NCBI GenBank assembly: GCA_003557485.1
Contig: PWOI01000006.1
Span: forward strand, 1-8,690
DNA length: 8,690 nucleotides
Direction of reading: 5' to 3'
Source of the DNA: Elusimicrobiota bacterium
Lineage (GTDB): Bacteria; CG03; SLGR01; PWQF01
Shown here: positions 6,897-8,690 of the stretch, piece by piece
How positions within the stretch are numbered: the first letter of the stretch is position 1
Layout of the letters: each line of letters opens with the position of its first letter
Notes under the pieces: generated by a model
Seen by the model: only the letters and a program-made list of their open reading frames with translations
Told to the model about the DNA's origin: nothing
The model's database searches: none
Made by a program: the position numbers and the translations under genes

Positions 6897-7875
6897 ACAG
6901 CCCTTTTATGGTATCTCTCATATCTATTTCACCGGGACAGGTTTTTATGCATCTTCCGCAGCCCGTACATCCCGGCATATCAAACTCCCCCTGCATAAGG
7001 CTGAATTTACAGTAGTACCTGTGCCTGAACCCCTGCCAAAGGTGAGGCCGCGGCGTAGCGCCCCCGGCAACGCGGGCATACCCCGACAGCTGGCACGAAT
7101 CCCATTGAAGAGCCTTGAGAACTTTCCTGCTGTCGGACATTTCATTAAGCACGTTGCAGTAACAACTGGGGCAGCTGAAATTACAGCCGCCGCACTGCAT
7201 GCATGTCTTTGCTTTTTCGTCCCAGTAGGATTTGTTTAAATTATTTTTTATTTTTTCTCCTATCAGGTCTTTCTGTGAATCAAGGCTGAAGTTTGATTTA
7301 ACCATTTTAACTGCCGCATCTTTTCTGTCGGAATATTTTCTTTCGTCTGAAGCGGATATTTCATCAAGTTCAACGCCTCCGAGAAGCCTTTTTCCCTCTT
7401 CGGATAATGCCTCGGCTATATACCCGTCCTTTACTGCGGAAAGATGTAAATCAGAACCTGACGCCCCGTAAGGGGAACCTCCGGTAGAAACACAGAAACA
7501 GGTCTCTGCAGGTGAGTTGCAGTCAACGGAAATAAGGGTAACTCTATCCCTGAAACTCTTATAGACCGTATCAACGGGCTCCTGCTCAATCATTATGCTG
7601 TCAAAAATTCCTTTCAGGGCATTCAGATCACAGCCTCTTACACCAAGAAGAATCACCGGACCGGGAGCAAATTTTTCTTTACCTGCAACTGCATTCCTTG
7701 AAGGGAAAACAAACTCTTTTATCCCTCCCCAAACAGGAACCTTTTCAAGGTCATATTTGAAATCGTCACCGTATTCCTCAAGCAATCCGGATTCTCCGGG
7801 CAGGAAAAGCGGTTTTTCAGCGGCCCATTTTTTAAGAATCGAATCAAATTTGTCTCTTTTTATCTTTCCTTTCAT
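6889..7875 (-). CDS. HydB/AsrA-like electron-transfer subunit with two [4Fe-4S] clusters
   Basis: A 328-residue protein resembling the beta subunit of group 3b sulfhydrogenase (HydB) and anaerobic sulfite reductase subunit A. The N-terminal domain carries the family motif LLGVRGCDLNALKGIFD at residues 76-92 and a cysteine cluster VDCNSPAETCFC at 117-128. The C-terminal domain has two complete [4Fe-4S] motifs: C225, C228, C231 and C235 in CMQCGGCNFSCP, and C303, C306, C309 and C313 in CTGCGRCIKTCP. In the known enzymes it relays electrons between the FAD subunit and the hydrogenase or reductase core. Here it is followed by that FAD subunit and a full group 4 hydrogenase, so it is probably part of a diaphorase arm. 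The start at 7875 overlaps the rex stop as ATGA with only a weak GGA upstream, which suggests translational coupling to rex. Confidence 0.92.
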   Translation of the reverse strand: MKGKIKRDKFDSILKKWAAEKPLFLPGESGLLEEYGDDFKYDLEKVPVWGGIKEFVFPSRNAVAGKEKFAPGPVILLGVRGCDLNALKGIFDSIMIEQEPVDTVYKSFRDRVTLISVDCNSPAETCFCVSTGGSPYGASGSDLHLSAVKDGYIAEALSEEGKRLLGGVELDEISASDERKYSDRKDAAVKMVKSNFSLDSQKDLIGEKIKNNLNKSYWDEKAKTCMQCGGCNFSCPSCYCNVLNEMSDSRKVLKALQWDSCQLSGYARVAGGATPRPHLWQGFRHRYYCKFSLMQGEFDMPGCTGCGRCIKTCPGEIDMRDTIKGLYE

Positions 7876-8495
7876 TTTTTTTCCGTTTCACAAAGATGGC
7901 AGGACAGGTTTTCCATATCCATTGCCAGGTCCGTATGGCGCAGGTATACATCTTCAGGAAGATCAAGCGGAACCGGGGCAAAATTAAGAACTGCCTTGAC
8001 TCCGGCGCCTACAAGAGTTCCGGCAACCTCACTTGCTGCTTCTGAAGGAACAGCAATAACTCCCATATCAATATTTTTTTCTCTGACAAGTTTTTTCAGT
8101 GTATCCGGAGAGGTTATAGTCACGCCGCTCCAGTTCCGCCCTATCTTTGAAGGATCCGCATCAATAACCGCCCTGAACTCATAGCCCTCTTTTTTAAAAC
8201 CCGGGTAATAAAAAAGAGCCCTTCCAAGGTTCCCGGCGCCGATCAGTGCAAGCCCCCATTTTCTTTTAAGCCCGAGTACTTCGTCCAGAGAATCAATAAG
8301 CTCCTCAACAAAGTATCCGACACCGGGCCTGCCTTTCTTTCCCACTTCAGAAAGGTCTCTGCGTATCTGGCTGGAGGTTTTGGAGAGACGCTCTCCGAGT
8401 TGCTCGGAAGTTATCTGTGAGATGTTACGGACGCGCAGGTCTTTCAGGACCCTATTGTAAACAACTAGTCTTTCTATGGTATGTTTATTAAGCAT
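7872..8495 (-). CDS. rex: Redox-sensing transcriptional repressor Rex
   Basis: A 207-residue Rex protein, which senses the NADH/NAD+ ratio and leaves DNA when NADH is high. The N-terminal winged helix (about residues 1-78) includes TIERLVVYNRVLKDL, ITSEQLGERL, the recognition-helix region SSQIRRDLSEVGKKG, and the wing GRPGVGY. The Rossmann fold begins at GLALIGAGNLGRALF, with the dinucleotide loop GAGNLG at 86-91, followed by AVIDADPSKIG with acidic residues D112 and D114, as in NAD-binding members. The family LNFAPVPLDLP segment follows. The C-terminus carries an unusual C199-x-x-C202. A near-perfect Rex operator touches the start codon, so autorepression together with the downstream operon is likely. 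No Shine-Dalgarno sequence precedes the ATG at 8495, yet the N-terminus matches the family, so I keep this start. Confidence 0.96.
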   Translation of the reverse strand: MLNKHTIERLVVYNRVLKDLRVRNISQITSEQLGERLSKTSSQIRRDLSEVGKKGRPGVGYFVEELIDSLDEVLGLKRKWGLALIGAGNLGRALFYYPGFKKEGYEFRAVIDADPSKIGRNWSGVTITSPDTLKKLVREKNIDMGVIAVPSEAASEVAGTLVGAGVKAVLNFAPVPLDLPEDVYLRHTDLAMDMENLSCHLCETEKK

Positions 8496-8513
8496 TTGTG
8501 AATGTTTTCACGA
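8496..8513. promoter_or_regulatory. Rex operator at the rex start codon
   Basis: The plus strand reads TTGTGAATGTTTTCACGA. This matches the known Rex consensus TTGTGAA-N4-TTCACAA at 13 of 14 fixed positions; the only difference is G for A near the end of the second half. The site abuts the ATG of rex and lies about +6 to +23 relative to the start predicted from the promoter just upstream. Rex bound here would block transcription of rex and the whole hydrogenase operon when NADH is low. The match is seen directly; the binding is inferred. Confidence 0.85.
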
Positions 8514-8522
8514 ACTACATCT

Positions 8523-8536
8523 TTTTAGTACTAAAA
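8523..8536. promoter_or_regulatory. Perfect 14-bp palindrome over the rex -10 region
   Basis: TTTTAGTACTAAAA is fully self-complementary over 14 bases and overlaps the proposed -10 box of the rex promoter. It differs from the Rex site and may be an operator for a second regulator. A related copy, TTTTACTACTAAGC, lies at 8596-8609. No known regulator is recognised. It could be chance in AT-rich DNA, but the exact symmetry and position favour a function. Confidence 0.45.
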
Positions 8537-8553
8537 TACCCTGATATTGTCAA
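8525..8553 (-). promoter_or_regulatory. Sigma-70-type promoter for the rex-hydrogenase operon
   Basis: On the minus strand a perfect -35 box, TTGACA (8553 to 8548), is followed after exactly 17 bases by TACTAA (8530 to 8525), a weak -10 box matching 3 of 6 consensus positions. Transcription would begin near 8518, giving a leader of about 23 bases that consists mostly of the Rex operator. A perfect -35 box, correct spacing and the position of the operator support the call; the poor -10 box lowers confidence. Confidence 0.55.
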
Positions 8554-8561
8554 GCTCAATA

Positions 8562-8590
8562 TTGACATTTGTTGTTACAATACATAAATG
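8562..8590 (+). promoter_or_regulatory. Candidate promoter for the divergent plus-strand gene
   Basis: A perfect TTGACA lies at 8562-8567 on the plus strand. Possible -10 boxes are CATAAA at 8583-8588 (15-base spacer, 4 of 6 matches) or TAAATG at 8585-8590 (17-base spacer, 3 of 6 matches). It stands back to back with the minus-strand -35 box, with eight bases between them. The -10 box is uncertain. Confidence 0.4.
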
Positions 8591-8595
8591 TTAAG

Positions 8596-8609
8596 TTTTA
8601 CTACTAAGC
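8596..8609. repeat. Degenerate second copy of the 14-bp palindrome
   Basis: TTTTACTACTAAGC shares 11 of 14 positions with the perfect palindrome at 8523-8536, and 11 of the first 12. The two copies start 73 bases apart, close to seven helical turns, and would lie near the start regions of the two divergent promoters. A role as a pair of sites for a shared regulator is inference. Confidence 0.3.
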
Positions 8610-8637
8610 CAAAATGTTAATTTTTAGAAAGCTATTT

Positions 8638-8659
8638 TTTTGCAATAATTGTTGCAAAA
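8638..8659. promoter_or_regulatory. 22-bp near-perfect palindrome before the divergent gene
   Basis: Two TTGCAA blocks (8640-8645 and 8652-8657) flank TAATTG. Extended by TT on the left and AA on the right, the 22 bases pair at 10 of 11 positions. The site overlaps the first bases of the ribosome binding site of the plus-strand gene. An operator, perhaps for a Fur/PerR-like dimer, is possible, but the regulator is not identified. A stem in the mRNA that hides the ribosome binding site is an alternative reading. Confidence 0.5.
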
Positions 8660-8671
8660 GGAGGCTTTCAA

Positions 8672-8690
8672 ATGAATAACCAAAAAATTC
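8672..8690 (+). CDS. Start of a divergent gene, product unknown (partial)
   Basis: The ATG at 8672 lies seven bases after a very strong Shine-Dalgarno sequence, AAAAGGAGG (8656-8664). Only MNNQKI and one further base are visible, so the product cannot be named. It is transcribed away from rex, and the shared 176-base control region suggests it may answer to related redox or metal signals; that is inference. The quality of the ribosome binding site, compared with none at rex, suggests strong translation. Confidence 0.65.

Noticed and set aside
6084-7875. AsrA and AsrB of an anaerobic sulfite reductase
   Set aside because: The two proteins fit that family equally well by sequence, but there is no AsrC/siroheme subunit, and the genes run directly into hydrogenase genes.
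8640-8657. Second Rex operator at the TTGCAA palindrome
   Set aside because: It is also 18 bp with TTG...CAA ends, but lacks the GTGAA/TTCAC or GTTAA/TTAAC core of Rex sites.
1-8690. CRISPR array, tRNA, rRNA, insertion sequence or terminator
   Set aside because: No spaced direct repeats, RNA gene signatures, transposase or GC-rich hairpin with a T-run were seen; the operon continues past the left edge.

Overview
The window looks like chromosome of an anaerobic, hydrogen-metabolising bacterium. Rex is a bacterial regulator, which argues against an archaeon even though several genes resemble archaeal Mbh hydrogenase genes. Base composition is moderate, with many ATA, AGA and TAT codons. I cannot place the phylum from this sequence alone.

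Nearly everything (positions 1 to 8495) is one dense minus-strand operon. In transcription order it encodes: the NADH/NAD+ sensor Rex; a HydB/AsrA-like protein with two [4Fe-4S] clusters; a HydG/AsrB/PyrK-like FAD and NAD(P)H-binding protein with a [2Fe-2S] cluster; a HycB/CooF-type ferredoxin; a NuoH/EchB-like membrane anchor; a NuoB-like small subunit; a NuoC-like subunit; a NuoD-like large subunit that keeps both CxxC nickel-binding motifs; a NuoL/MrpD-like ion transporter; a fused MbhD-MbhE (MrpA C-terminal) protein; and the start of an MnhB/MrpB protein that runs off the left edge. All ten gene junctions overlap, seven of them as ATGA.

Positions 8496 to 8671 are a divergent control region. 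It holds a near-perfect Rex operator touching the rex start codon, two back-to-back TTGACA boxes, a perfect 14-bp palindrome at the rex -10 region with a degenerate copy about 73 bp away, and a 22-bp near-palindrome just before the ribosome binding site of a plus-strand gene. Only the first six codons of that gene are visible.

Taken together, the operon suggests a group 4 membrane [NiFe] hydrogenase carrying a soluble NAD(P)H diaphorase module like that of group 3b sulfhydrogenases, joined to an Mrp-type ion module. Electrons would pass between NAD(P)H, the HydG-like FAD, the HydB-like clusters, the HycB-like ferredoxin, the small subunit and the Ni-Fe site, with ion movement through the membrane arm. 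Rex control fits relief of a high NADH/NAD+ ratio by H2 evolution. The direction of electron flow, the coupling ion and any electron bifurcation are inference.
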